From Duganella sp. CF517 (GTDB lineage: Bacteria > Pseudomonadota > Gammaproteobacteria > Burkholderiales > Burkholderiaceae_D), in contig NZ_FODC01000001.1 of assembly GCF_900110275.1 (NCBI RefSeq), positions 682,001 through 746,000 on the forward strand: 64,000 nt of DNA, given 5' to 3'. Below, piece by piece: positions 34,301 to 43,271 of the stretch. The position numbers and the translations under genes are program-made. How positions within the stretch are numbered: position 1 is the first letter of the stretch; each line of letters opens with the position of its first letter. The notes beneath the pieces are model-generated. The model had not been told where the DNA came from. It did not search any database and worked only from the letters and a program-made list of their open reading frames with translations.

Positions 34301-35503
34301 CTACACCCTCTCGATGATCATCGCGATGCCCTGCCCCACGCCGATGCACATGGTGCACAGCGCATAGCGGCCGCCGGTGCGGTGCAGCTGATAGGTGGCG
34401 GTGGTGACCAGGCGGGCGCCGCTCATGCCCAGCGGGTGGCCGAGCGCGATGGCTCCGCCGTTCGGGTTGACGCGCGGGTCGTCGGCGCTCACACCAAGTT
34501 CGCGCAGCACGGCAAGGCCTTGCGCGGCAAATGCTTCGTTCAACTCGATCAGGTCCATCTGCTCCAGTGTCAACCCGGTCTGGCGCAGCAGCTTTTGCAC
34601 CGCCGGCACCGGACCGATGCCCATCACGCGTGGCGCCACCCCGGCGGTGGCCATGCCGACGATGCGCGCCAGCGGCTTCAGGCCGTGCTTTTGCATGGCG
34701 TCGCCGCTGGCGATCAACAGCGCGCAGGCGCCATCGTTGATGCCGGAAGCGTTACCGGCGGTGACGCTGCCATCCGGGCGCACCACGCCTTTGAGCTTGG
34801 CCAGCGCCTCCATCGTCGTCGCGCGCGGATGCTCGTCCTGGGCGAAGACGACCGGGTCGCCTTGCTTTTGCGGGATCGACACCGGCACGATCTCGCGCTC
34901 GAAAACACCGGCGGCGATCGCCCTCGCGGCCCGCTCCTGGCTGGCCAGCGCGAACGCGTCCTGGTCGACGCGGCCGACGCCGAAATCCTGGGCGACGTTT
35001 TCCGCCGTCTCCGGCATCGTATCGGTGCCGTAGGCTTCCTTCATCTTCTTGTTGACGAAGCGCCAGCCCATCGTCGTATCCTGCAGCGAGGCGCTGCGCG
35101 AGAAGGCCGAATCGGCCTTGCCCATGACGAAAGGCGCGCGTGTCATCGATTCGACGCCGCCGGCGATCATCAGGCAGGCGTCGCCGGCCTGGATCGCGCG
35201 CGCCGCCGTGCCGACGGCATCCATGCCCGAGCCGCAAAGGCGGTTCAGGGTGGTGCCCGGCACCTGCTCCGGCAGCCCGGCCAGCAGCGCCGACATGCGG
35301 GCCACGTTGCGGTTATCCTCGCCGGCCTGGTTGGCGCAGCCGTAGATCACATCGTCCACCTGGTCCCACTGCACGCCTGGATTGCGGTTCATCAGTTCGC
35401 GCAGCGGCACCGCGCCCAGGTCGTCGGCACGCACATCCTTCAGCGCGCCGCCGTAACGGCCGATCGGGGTGCGGATCGCGTCGCAGATATAAGCTTCGTT
35501 CAT
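34301..35503 (-). CDS. pcaF: beta-ketoadipyl-CoA thiolase
   Basis: 400 residues. PcaF cleaves beta-ketoadipyl-CoA with CoA to succinyl-CoA and acetyl-CoA. The nucleophile is Cys90 ([11 protein letters not shown]), the catalytic His lies in [16 protein letters not shown] and the second Cys in [10 protein letters not shown]. The N-terminal [16 protein letters not shown] is characteristic of PcaF/PaaJ thiolases. It starts 15 bases after the pcaJ stop. Confidence 0.94.
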   Translation of the reverse strand: MNEAYICDAIRTPIGRYGGALKDVRADDLGAVPLRELMNRNPGVQWDQVDDVIYGCANQAGEDNRNVARMSALLAGLPEQVPGTTLNRLCGSGMDAVGTAARAIQAGDACLMIAGGVESMTRAPFVMGKADSAFSRSASLQDTTMGWRFVNKKMKEAYGTDTMPETAENVAQDFGVGRVDQDAFALASQERAARAIAAGVFEREIVPVSIPQKQGDPVVFAQDEHPRATTMEALAKLKGVVRPDGSVTAGNASGINDGACALLIASGDAMQKHGLKPLARIVGMATAGVAPRVMGIGPVPAVQKLLRQTGLTLEQMDLIELNEAFAAQGLAVLRELGVSADDPRVNPNGGAIALGHPLGMSGARLVTTATYQLHRTGGRYALCTMCIGVGQGIAMIIERV

Positions 35504-35518
35504 GTTTCGATCCTCGTA

Positions 35519-36181
35519 TTAAATTCTGTTGTTGGCGGTGGCCGGCGGCAGCAACTTGGTGCCGGTGGCGGCCTGCAGTTCGTCAAAGGTCAATCCGGGC
35601 GCCATCTCGCGCACCGCCAGACCGCCGGGCGTCACATCCAGCACGGCCATGTCAGTATAGATGCGGTTGACGCAGGCGACGCCGGTCAGCGGATAGGTGC
35701 ACTTGTCGACGATTTTGCTCTCGCCGGTCTTGGTCAGGTGATCCATCATCACGAACACCTGCTTGGCGCCGATCGCCAGGTCCATCGCGCCGCCGACGGC
35801 CGGTATCGCGTCCGGCGCGCCGGTATGCCAGTTGGCCAGGTCGCCGTGTTCGGACACCTGGAAGGCGCCCAGCACGCAGACATCCAGGTGGCCGCCGCGC
35901 ATCATCGCGAACGAATCGCCATGGTGGAAGTAGGCGCCCCCGGTCAGCAGGGTGACCGGCTGCTTGCCGGCGTTGATCAGGTCTTCGTCCTCTTCGCCCG
36001 GCGCGGGCGCGGGCCCCATGCCCAGCAGGCCGTTCTCGCTGTGCAGGAACACCTCACGCTCGGCCGGCAGGTAATTGGCGACCTTGGTCGGCAGGCCGAT
36101 GCCCAGGTTGACGTAGGCGCCTTCGGGGATATCCTGCGCCACGCGGGCCGCGATCTGGTCGCGGCTATATCTGTTGGTCAT
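35519..36181 (-). CDS. pcaJ: 3-oxoadipate CoA-transferase subunit B
   Basis: 220 residues. The subunit carries the catalytic Glu in the family motif HSENGLLG (Glu49), which forms the enzyme-CoA thioester. IGLPTKVANYLP and GGAMDLAIGAKQVFVMMDH are further conserved blocks. The ATG at 36181 overlaps the pcaI stop (ATGA), which decides the start over a long in-frame extension. Together with PcaI it activates beta-ketoadipate using succinyl-CoA. Confidence 0.94.
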   Translation of the reverse strand: MTNRYSRDQIAARVAQDIPEGAYVNLGIGLPTKVANYLPAEREVFLHSENGLLGMGPAPAPGEEDEDLINAGKQPVTLLTGGAYFHHGDSFAMMRGGHLDVCVLGAFQVSEHGDLANWHTGAPDAIPAVGGAMDLAIGAKQVFVMMDHLTKTGESKIVDKCTYPLTGVACVNRIYTDMAVLDVTPGGLAVREMAPGLTFDELQAATGTKLLPPATANNRI

Positions 36182-36849
36182 GCCGCCTCCTGCACCACAC
36201 GTTGAACGAAAATACCCGGCGTGACGATCGCTTCCGGATCGAGCTCGCCCAGCGGCACCACCTTGCGCACCTGCGCGATCGCCACCTTGGCCGCCATCGC
36301 CATGATCGGGCCGAAATTGCGCGCGGTTTTGCGGTAGACCAGATTTCCCCAGCGATCGCCCTGCAACGCCTTGATCAGCGCGAAGTCGGCGTGGATCGGC
36401 GATTCGAGCACGTAATGGCGGCCGTCGATCAGGCGCGTCTCCTTGCCCTCGGCCAGCAGCGTGCCGTAGCCGGTCGGCGTGAAGAAGCCGCCGATGCCGG
36501 CGCCGGCGGCGCGGATGCGCTCCGCCAGATTGCCCTGCGGGGTCAGTTCCAGCTCGATCTCGCCGGCGCGGTACAACGCGTCGAAGTGCTGGGAATCGGC
36601 TTGGCGCGGGAACGAGCAAATGATTTTGCGTACCCGCTTGGCCTTGAGCAGCGCCGCCAGTCCGGTTTCGCCGTTGCCGGCGTTGTTGTTGACGATGGTG
36701 AGTTCGCGCGCGCCCTGCGCGATCAGCGCGTCGATCAGCGCCGATGGCATGCCCGCGTTGCCGAAGCCCCCGATCATGACGGTCGCGCCGTCGTGGATAT
36801 CGGCCACCGCGCGCTCCAGTGATTCAAAAGTTTTATCGATCATGTCCAT
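36178..36849 (-). CDS. pcaI: 3-oxoadipate CoA-transferase subunit A
   Basis: 223 residues. The alpha subunit of the CoA-transferase has the Gly-rich CoA-binding loop GGFGNAGMPSALIDALI (about 28-44), NNNAGNGETGLAALL and GGFFTPTGYGT. A second ATG two codons in is also possible. First gene of pcaI-J-F. Its promoter lies in the 36850-37032 gap shared with pcaR, which contains a 36-bp palindrome. Confidence 0.94.
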   Translation of the reverse strand: MDMIDKTFESLERAVADIHDGATVMIGGFGNAGMPSALIDALIAQGARELTIVNNNAGNGETGLAALLKAKRVRKIICSFPRQADSQHFDALYRAGEIELELTPQGNLAERIRAAGAGIGGFFTPTGYGTLLAEGKETRLIDGRHYVLESPIHADFALIKALQGDRWGNLVYRKTARNFGPIMAMAAKVAIAQVRKVVPLGELDPEAIVTPGIFVQRVVQEAA

Positions 36850-36920
36850 ACCTTGATGATTCGTCGCCTGTCAGGCGTTTTTACTTATAGTGTTCGCTTG
36901 TCATGCGCCGCTTGCCGCAA

Positions 36921-36956
36921 TGTGCGATAATCGAACTAATGATTGATTACCGCACA
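36921..36956. promoter_or_regulatory. PcaR-type operator between pcaI and pcaR
   Basis: A 36-bp imperfect palindrome begins TGTGCGATAATCGAAC and ends GATTACCGCACA. It is identical to the site at 39069-39104 in 28 of 36 positions. It lies 71 bases before pcaI and 76 before pcaR, so it can govern both. IclR-family proteins bind such palindromes; PcaR itself is the expected ligand-responsive binder. Confidence 0.75.
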
Positions 36957-37032
36957 GCCAGTGTAGAACTTGCGCATGCCGTGGTCAAGAAAAAACGCCA
37001 ATTAAATCCACCGTCTGCATTAAAATCACGCC

Positions 37033-37872
37033 ATGTCAAAAGCCACCACCACCGATACCAGCGCCGCCGGGCAGGATGACGAGCGCGAACCGACCATCGC
37101 CGAACAGATCGACGCGATGACCGATCCCAGTTTCATGACTTCCCTCGCCCGCGGCCTGGCGGTGGTGCAAGCGTTCAGCGATTCGCGCAAGCCGCAGACC
37201 ATCGCCAACATCAGCCAGAAAACCGGCATCCCGCGCGCCGCGGTGCGCCGCTGCCTGCACACGCTGCGCGAACTGGGTTATGTGGACGCCGAACTGAATA
37301 ACTTTTCATTGCGCCCCAAGGTGCTCACGCTCGGCTACTCCTACCTGTCGTCGACGCCGTTGACGGTGTCGGCCCAGCCCTACCTGAACGATATCAGCCG
37401 GACGCTCAACGAATCCAGTTCGATGGCGGTGCTGGAGGACGGCGAAGTGCTGTATGTCGCGCGCGCGGCCACCTCCCGCGTGATGTCGGTGGCGCTCAAC
37501 ACGGGCAGCCGCCTGCCGGCCTATTGCACCTCGCTCGGGCGCGTGATGCTGGCGCACCTGCCGGCCAATGAACTGGAGCAGTACCTCGCCAGGACCAAGC
37601 TGCGTGCGATGACCGAGAACACGGTCGTCAACCAGAAGCGCCTGCGCGAGATCCTGGCCGACGTGCGCCGCGACGGCTATGCCATCAACGATGAGGAGCT
37701 GGAGCTGGGTTTGCGCTCGATCGCGGTGCCGGTACGCGGCGCCTCCGGCCAGGTGCTGGCGGCGCTGAACGTGGGCGCGCAAGCGGCCCGGGTCAGCGTC
37801 AAGCAACTGGAGAAGGAGTTCCTGCCGGTGCTGCTGCGCGGCGCGCAGGAGCTGGCGATTCTGCTGCCGTAA
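37033..37872 (+). CDS. pcaR: IclR-family pathway regulator PcaR
   Basis: 279 residues. A 30-residue N-terminal arm precedes the winged helix-turn-helix (about 35-95; QTIANISQKTGIPRAAVRR) and the effector domain (about 105-279; YCTSLGRVMLAHLP is the conserved IclR block). PcaR of Pseudomonas activates pca genes in response to beta-ketoadipate and this protein has matching length and layout. It is divergent from pcaIJF, with a shared operator. It resembles the IclR protein at 22127 but is the longer of the two. Confidence 0.88.
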   Translation: MSKATTTDTSAAGQDDEREPTIAEQIDAMTDPSFMTSLARGLAVVQAFSDSRKPQTIANISQKTGIPRAAVRRCLHTLRELGYVDAELNNFSLRPKVLTLGYSYLSSTPLTVSAQPYLNDISRTLNESSSMAVLEDGEVLYVARAATSRVMSVALNTGSRLPAYCTSLGRVMLAHLPANELEQYLARTKLRAMTENTVVNQKRLREILADVRRDGYAINDEELELGLRSIAVPVRGASGQVLAALNVGAQAARVSVKQLEKEFLPVLLRGAQELAILLP

Positions 37873-37901
37873 TTCGTCGCACGGCGATGGAGACGCCGGC
37901 A

Positions 37902-37933
37902 TGGCGGATCAGGCAAAACGCCGTAATCCGCCA
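37902..37933. terminator. hairpin between convergent pcaR and porin genes
   Basis: TGGCGGAT (37902-37909) and ATCCGCCA (37926-37933) are an exact 8-bp inverted repeat in the 79-bp space between the two convergent stops. There is no T run in either direction, so termination is assumed from position only. Confidence 0.4.
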
Positions 37934-37951
37934 CGAGCCGCCGATGCCGCG

Positions 37952-39043
37952 TTAGAAGCTGTGACGCAAACCGCCCATCACACCGTTTTGGGTCTTACCC
38001 ACGCCGACAGTGCCGCCGGCATCCAGCGCGATCGCCGACAAGCCGCTGTTTTTCATCCGGCCGATGCCACCATAGACGGCGGTCCGCTTCGAAAAATAGT
38101 AGGTCAGGCGCGCCACCAGCAAGGTCGCATCCGCGCTGCTGTTCTTCACATCGCGCTTGGCCACCTGCGCATCGAGCGTCGTCAGTGGCGTCACCGGATA
38201 GCTCACACCGAGGAAGTACAGGTCCGACTCCGTCAGCCCCGTCACCGCGCGCGTGGTGCGATCGACCACGCCGGCGCCGATCTTGCCTTCGCCAACCTTG
38301 AAGTAACCGTTGACGGTAATACGCTTGTCGCTATTGTCGCTGCTGGTCAAACCGGCGGCCGCGCCGGTGTTCCCGTACAGGATGTCGTAAGAGGCATTCA
38401 GCCCGTACGCCGGGATCTCGTAGCCGAACAACGCGGTGACCTGGCGGCACGCCTTGGAATTGCCCGCTACCTCGCCGGCACAGCCGGTGGCCGCCGGGCC
38501 GCCCGCCGCCGACGAATCGCGCCCGGTGCTGTAGGTGGCGCCGACCACGAAGTTATTGAAGTTACCCAGGTAGCCGATGGCGTTGTCGCTGCGCGCATTG
38601 GGCAGATACGGATCGATACTGCCGATCGCGAACAGGTTAGGTCCCATCACGTCGGCCTTCTGGCCGGCGATGTAGGTCATGTTGATCTGGCGTCCCAGGG
38701 TCACGGTGCCGAAGGCGCCCCTCAATCCCACCGACGCCTGGCGCCCGAACAGGCGGTTGCCCTGCTGGCTGGTGCCGGTATCGAGCGCCAGGCCCGATTC
38801 CAGCGTGAAGACCGCCTGCAGCCCGCCACCCAGATCCTCGATGCCGCGGAAGCCGATGCGCGACGGGAAGGAGCCCGTCAACGAAGGCATCTTGGTCACG
38901 GAATCGCCGGCGGCATTGACGTTGGTGACGTGAACCAGGCCGGTGTCGAGCAGCCCGTACACGGTCACGCTGCTTTGCGCCATCGCTGCGGATGCGCCCA
39001 TGCCTGCCAGAAGCGCCACGGCGCAACGGATACTGTTTTTCAT
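37952..39043 (-). CDS. Gram-negative trimeric porin (aromatic-acid operon associated)
   Basis: 363 residues. A signal peptide ends at AAMAQ (about residue 23), followed by SSVTVYGLLDTGLVHV, the start of betaproteobacterial OmpC/BenP-type porins. The L3-region motif SRIGFRGIEDLGGGLQAVF is present, and the last residue is Phe (GLRHSF), as required for BamA recognition. Two cysteines (CAGEVAGNSKAC) in an outer loop are unusual. A PcaR-type operator lies 26 bases before the start, so it is probably induced with the beta-ketoadipate genes and may pass aromatic acids. Confidence 0.92.
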   Translation of the reverse strand: MKNSIRCAVALLAGMGASAAMAQSSVTVYGLLDTGLVHVTNVNAAGDSVTKMPSLTGSFPSRIGFRGIEDLGGGLQAVFTLESGLALDTGTSQQGNRLFGRQASVGLRGAFGTVTLGRQINMTYIAGQKADVMGPNLFAIGSIDPYLPNARSDNAIGYLGNFNNFVVGATYSTGRDSSAAGGPAATGCAGEVAGNSKACRQVTALFGYEIPAYGLNASYDILYGNTGAAAGLTSSDNSDKRITVNGYFKVGEGKIGAGVVDRTTRAVTGLTESDLYFLGVSYPVTPLTTLDAQVAKRDVKNSSADATLLVARLTYYFSKRTAVYGGIGRMKNSGLSAIALDAGGTVGVGKTQNGVMGGLRHSF

Positions 39044-39068
39044 TACTGTCTCCTGTTATTTTATTGGA

Positions 39069-39104
39069 TGTGCGATTATCGAACAATAGGTTGTTAATCG
39101 CACA
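39069..39104. promoter_or_regulatory. second PcaR-type operator, porin and binding-protein promoter
   Basis: The 36-bp palindrome starts TGTGCGATTATCGAAC and ends GTTAATCGCACA. The outer 6 bp are perfect, and 28 of 36 positions match the site at 36921. It lies 26 bases before the porin start and 145 before the binding-protein start, in the 206-base divergent gap. No other element is clear in that gap. Confidence 0.75.
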
Positions 39105-39249
39105 TAAATTGGATACTATGATTGTCGCGGGACGTTGTCAAGAAACAGAACGGGAGCGGCACGCCCACAAAACGACTCTAAAATGGTCGCGACGTGGCGC
39201 TTCGCATCGCGCCCACATAGGCAAAAACAGAACCAGACAGGAGACCGGC

Positions 39250-40425
39250 ATGACGATGAAAAAATTTGTAAATATTGCGACACTTGCGGCCATCACCATG
39301 GCGGCCGCGCCGCTGGCGCGCGCGCAGGACACCATCAAGGTCGGCGTGATCGCGGCCTTTTCCGGCCCCTTCGCCGATTACGGCAAGCAGATGGAAGGCG
39401 GTATCAAGGCCTACATGGCGCAGAACGGCGCCACCGTGGCCGGCAAGAAGATCGAGATCATCGTCAAGGACACCACCGGCCCGTCGCCGGAAATCGCCAA
39501 GCGCCTGGCACAGGAGTTGGTGGTGCGCGACAAGGTCGACTTCCTGGCCGGCTTCGGCCTGACGCCGGAGGCGCTGGCGGTGGCGCCGATCGCCGAGCAA
39601 GCCAAGAAGCCGATGATCATCATGAACGCGGCCACGTCGATCATCACCACCAAGTCCAACTACATCGCGCGCTTCTCCATGACCTTGCCGCAGATCTCGG
39701 CGCCGATGGCGACATGGGCGGTGAAGAACAACATCAAGAAGGTGGTCACCCTGGTGGCGGACTACGGTCCCGGGATCGATGCCGAAACGGCGTTCAAGAA
39801 TGAACTGGTCAAGGGCGGCGGCACGGTGACCGAGTCGATCCGCGTCCCGTTGCGCAATCCGGAGTTCGCCCCCTACATCCAGCGCATCAAGGACGCCAAG
39901 CCGGACGCGGTGTTCATCTTCGTGCCGGCCGGCGAGCAAAGCATCGCCTTCATGAAAGGCTATCGCGAGCGCGGCCTGGCCGAAGCGGGCATCAAGGTCA
40001 TCGCCACCGGCGACCTGACCGACGACCACGTGCTGCCGGCGATGGGCGACGCCACGCTGGGCGTGATCACCACCTTCCACTATTCGGCCGCGCACAAGTC
40101 GCCGGAAAACGCGGCGTTCCTGAAAAGCTTCGCGGCCACCAATCCGAACGGCGGACGGCCCAACTTCATGGCCGTGGCGGCGTATGACGGCATGGCCGCG
40201 ATCTATGAAGTGGCCCGCAAGCTGAATGGCAAAATCGATGGCGACAAGGCCATGGAAGTCCTCAAGACCATCAAGCTCAATAGCCCGCGCGGCCCGATCT
40301 CGATCGACCCGCAAACCCGCGACATCGTGCAGACGGTTTATGTGCGCAAGGTCGAGAAGGTCGGCAAAGAGGTGTACAACGTGGAGTTCGACCAGTTCGC
40401 GAACCAGAAGGACCCAGGCAAATAA
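39250..40425 (+). CDS. branched-chain-amino-acid-type ABC binding protein (aromatic acid uptake), copy 2
   Basis: 391 residues. A signal peptide ends near APLARAQ (about residue 24). Mature blocks include IKVGVIAAFSGPFADYGKQM, DKVDFLAGFGLTPEALAVAP, NNIKKVVTLVADYGPGID and NSPRGPISIDPQTRDIVQTV. It is a close paralogue of the vanAB-linked protein at 26965. The start follows CAGGAGACC. Its location beside the porin and a PcaR-type operator suggests 4-hydroxybenzoate or protocatechuate as ligand (inference). No permease or ATPase is adjacent; livHMGF 5-9 kb away is the likely partner. Confidence 0.9.
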   Translation: MTMKKFVNIATLAAITMAAAPLARAQDTIKVGVIAAFSGPFADYGKQMEGGIKAYMAQNGATVAGKKIEIIVKDTTGPSPEIAKRLAQELVVRDKVDFLAGFGLTPEALAVAPIAEQAKKPMIIMNAATSIITTKSNYIARFSMTLPQISAPMATWAVKNNIKKVVTLVADYGPGIDAETAFKNELVKGGGTVTESIRVPLRNPEFAPYIQRIKDAKPDAVFIFVPAGEQSIAFMKGYRERGLAEAGIKVIATGDLTDDHVLPAMGDATLGVITTFHYSAAHKSPENAAFLKSFAATNPNGGRPNFMAVAAYDGMAAIYEVARKLNGKIDGDKAMEVLKTIKLNSPRGPISIDPQTRDIVQTVYVRKVEKVGKEVYNVEFDQFANQKDPGK

Positions 40426-40439
40426 GCGCCGCCTGATGA

Positions 40440-40495
40440 CGTGTGGCGGATTGGCCAGGCGAACCCCGCCACACGCGAATGCCGGCATTTTTTTT
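40440..40495 (+). terminator. rho-independent terminator after the binding-protein gene
   Basis: CGTGTGGCGG (40440-40449) pairs with CCGCCACACG (40466-40475). A second small stem ATGCCGGCAT follows and runs directly into eight T residues (40488-40495). Strong terminator 15 bases after the stop. Confidence 0.75.
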
Positions 40496-40599
40496 GTGTC
40501 CGCTTGTCATCCGAATCAAATCGCCACGCGTTATAGCAGTGCAGGACAACGCAATCGGTGCCATTTGATTAACGTCCCACTATCAAAAAATGAGACATC

Positions 40600-40782
40600 A
40601 TGCAAGCATACCAAAACGCCAACGAAGCGGACTTCCGCTGCCAACATACGATTAACCCGAACCTGACGCAGGCAGTCCGCTATTGGGCGAGCGAGTTCGA
40701 CGTGCCGCCATCGAAGCTGCTCGAAGTGGTCCGCGAAGTGGGTCGCAACCTGCTCGAGGTGCGCAAGCGCCTGTCGACGTAA
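40600..40782 (+). CDS. DUF3606-type small protein, copy A
   Basis: 60 residues. TINPNLTQAVRYWASEFDVP followed by LLEVVREVGRN-EVRKRL matches the short DUF3606 pattern (helical, often 60-70 residues, no known biochemical role). It is about 70% identical to the 59-residue product at 43272. The two copies sit either side of a siderophore-type receptor gene, both on the plus strand, opposite to it. The ribosome site is weak. Confidence 0.75.
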   Translation: MQAYQNANEADFRCQHTINPNLTQAVRYWASEFDVPPSKLLEVVREVGRNLLEVRKRLST

Positions 40783-40809
40783 GCCGGGCCGTAGCTAGCC
40801 ATTGAAGAG

Positions 40810-40841
40810 CCAGCGCCTGCGGCTTGTGACGCGGGCGCTGG
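40810..40841. terminator. hairpin between convergent DUF3606 copy A and receptor gene
   Basis: CCAGCGCC (40810-40817) pairs with GGCGCTGG (40834-40841). It lies between the two convergent stops. In the plus direction CCTTTTAG follows at a short distance. Likely bidirectional terminator. Confidence 0.5.
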
Positions 40842-40850
40842 TCGGACCTT

Positions 40851-43001
40851 TTAGAACCGCAGCGCGTAGCCGAGGCTTACGGTGCGGCCACGCCCCGCGA
40901 AGTAGCGCTTCGGCTCCACCAACGCGCTTTGCGAATAGTAAGTGATGTAGCTGCGGTCGAACAGGTTGGCCATCGACATGCGCAATTCGCCGTTCTTTCC
41001 CATCTTGTAGTTCGCGCTCGCATCGACCAGCGTGTAGCCGCCGAACGCCTTGGCCGGATCGTCGAACGACTGGCTGAACGCATGCTGCGCCTGAACGAAG
41101 GTCGAGAATTTGCCGTTCCAGTCCGCGCTCCAGGTGGCGATCAGGCGGTTCGGCGCCACATTCAGGCCATCCAGTTTGGCGTCGAGCGAACCGTTTTCGT
41201 CGCTGTCGTAACGGCCTTTGGTATAGGCGTAGGATAGCTTGGCACGTTGCGCCTTGCTGAAGCGATGGCCCAAACTCAGATCCACGCCTTCGATGCGGGT
41301 CTTCTCGCGCGCCATCATGAAGGCGCCGTTGATCGGCACCACGCGCGTGCCGAAATCCGAATCGGAACGGAACAGGCTTGCATCCAGATCCCAGGCGCCG
41401 CTGTGATAGCGCCCGCCCACTTCCACGCTTTTGGTCAGGATCGGCTGCAGATCGCGCATATTCGCCACGCTTTGGCCGACCGTGTTGATGGAGCGGAGCA
41501 CGCGGCCGATATCCGGCATGCCGAAGCCTTCGGAATAGCTGGTGAACAGCGACACGTCCCCGACCGGGTTCCACACCAGTCCCGCATTCATCAGCGTCTC
41601 GTTGAAATCGATGGTGCCGCCCTGGACCAGCACGCGCCTGTACTGCGCCAGGGTGCGGTAGCTGTCGATCTCCAGATCGGCCTTCTCCTTGCGCACGCCG
41701 GCGTGCATCGTCAGCGTATCGAGCAGTTTGTATTCCCCCTGCAGGAACAAGGACAGGTTGCGGTATTCGGATTGCGGCACGTAGGTGCGGTTGGTCAGAT
41801 ACAGGTCCTGCTTGCCCTTGTCGACCAGCGTGTCGAAGCCGACCGTCAGCTTCAGGCGGCCATTGAGCAGATCGTCGCGGCTCAGACCGACCTTGCTGCC
41901 GTACTTGGAGGCGACCGAGCGCGATTGATCGTACAGCGTGCCGGCCGGCGCGATCAGCGGGTCCTGGAAGGTCGCCGAGATATCCGCGCCGAAAAGGCCC
42001 TCGAACTCCTGGTTGAACACCATCGCCGACAGCTCCATCCCCGCCAGATTGGCGTGGCGGTAGCTCAGGCTGGAGGTCCACACGTCGTTCCACGGCGCGA
42101 TGCCGGGCGGCGTGGCCTCGATCGAGGTGGTTGGAATACCGCGCGCGCGATCGCCCGCCACGGCAAGGTAACCGGCCTTGGACTTGATCTTGTAGCGGTT
42201 GACCGAGACCTGCAGGCGCTGGTCGTCATCGATCCAGTAGCCCAGCTTCGCCAGCACATCGTAAGTGCGCGAGTCCATCAGATCGCCCTGCGTGTTGTCG
42301 GCGCCGATCGAACGGCCCTTGCCGTCCAGGTACAGGCCCTGGTCCTCGTAGGACAGGGCAAACAAGTATTCGAATTTGTCGTTGCGGCCATCAAGGCGAT
42401 AAGCGGTTTTGTAGCTGGCCGTGTCGGAACCGACGTCGCTGGTCGGCAGCGTCGCCTGCACGTCAACCGATTGGTTGAAGGCGCCCTTCTCCGGGCGCTT
42501 GGTGATGATATTGATGGTGCCGCCGGTCGCACCGAGGCCATTGATCGCATTCGCGCCCTGCACCACCTCGATCCGCTCCACCATCGAAAAGTCGATGGTA
42601 TGCGCTTCGCGCCCGGTCGGCCGCATGGGATTCGATTGCGGCACGCCGTCGACCAGCAGCAGCGGCGCGCGGCCGCGCAGCGTCTCGCCGGAGCCGTTCA
42701 TCTTGCCCCGGCTCGGCGTATAGGAAGGCAGCACGCTGCTCAACACATCGGACGAATTACCCGATATCGCCATCTGGCGCTCGATCTCCTCCTGCTTGAT
42801 GATGACCACCGTTTGCGGCGCCTGGTTGGCGGCGATGTTTGAGCGCGAGGCCGACACCAGCACTGCCGGCATGTCGGCATCGTCGGCCGGCTGCGCCGCC
42901 GCTTGGGAAAAGGCTTGAGGTGCCGACAACGCAGCGACGATGGCGATGATCGCGCCCGGCAGGCGCGCGCGCGGATACAAAGTAGGGTTCAGGGGTTTCA
43001 C
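40851..43001 (-). CDS. TonB-dependent receptor, Fur-regulated (probable siderophore/iron uptake)
   Basis: 716 residues from the GTG at 43001; the start is tentative because an in-frame ATG farther upstream lacks a signal peptide. The signal peptide ends near SAPQAFSQA (about residue 32). The plug contains ETLRGRAPLLLVDGVPQSN and RIEVVQGANAINGLGATGGT, and the barrel ends SLGYALRF. The plug insertion GREAHTIDFSMVERIEVVQ is of the type found in iron and siderophore receptors. A 16/19 Fur box lies 136 bases upstream. It is bordered on both sides by DUF3606 small genes. Confidence 0.88.
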   Translation of the reverse strand: MKPLNPTLYPRARLPGAIIAIVAALSAPQAFSQAAAQPADDADMPAVLVSASRSNIAANQAPQTVVIIKQEEIERQMAISGNSSDVLSSVLPSYTPSRGKMNGSGETLRGRAPLLLVDGVPQSNPMRPTGREAHTIDFSMVERIEVVQGANAINGLGATGGTINIITKRPEKGAFNQSVDVQATLPTSDVGSDTASYKTAYRLDGRNDKFEYLFALSYEDQGLYLDGKGRSIGADNTQGDLMDSRTYDVLAKLGYWIDDDQRLQVSVNRYKIKSKAGYLAVAGDRARGIPTTSIEATPPGIAPWNDVWTSSLSYRHANLAGMELSAMVFNQEFEGLFGADISATFQDPLIAPAGTLYDQSRSVASKYGSKVGLSRDDLLNGRLKLTVGFDTLVDKGKQDLYLTNRTYVPQSEYRNLSLFLQGEYKLLDTLTMHAGVRKEKADLEIDSYRTLAQYRRVLVQGGTIDFNETLMNAGLVWNPVGDVSLFTSYSEGFGMPDIGRVLRSINTVGQSVANMRDLQPILTKSVEVGGRYHSGAWDLDASLFRSDSDFGTRVVPINGAFMMAREKTRIEGVDLSLGHRFSKAQRAKLSYAYTKGRYDSDENGSLDAKLDGLNVAPNRLIATWSADWNGKFSTFVQAQHAFSQSFDDPAKAFGGYTLVDASANYKMGKNGELRMSMANLFDRSYITYYSQSALVEPKRYFAGRGRTVSLGYALRF

Positions 43002-43136
43002 AGGGCTCGGTTCTCCGGTACATGGAGCCGCCCTTGCCGACCACCCTGGGTCTGGAAGAAATCCGAGGAAATCGCGGCGTTCGGCGGGGCGGCAGGTGTG
43101 CTGGCTGGCGCCGGGAACTACGCGTGGCTCGCAAAT

Positions 43137-43155
43137 AAGAATGATTACCATTATC
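43137..43155 (-). promoter_or_regulatory. Fur box upstream of the receptor gene
   Basis: On the minus strand GATAATGGTAATCATTCTT matches the 19-bp Fur consensus (GATAATGATAATCATTATC) at 16 positions. It is the only AT-rich block in the gap 43002-43271 and indicates iron repression of the receptor. Confidence 0.8.
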
Positions 43156-43271
43156 AGGAAATCTTTCTACTTGGTCAAGCGTCCGATTTGCCGACATAAG
43201 TGCGGTAATGCACTGTAATTGCGGCGAATCGCTGCCACCATTGTGACACTCGATACCATTTATTTAACATC

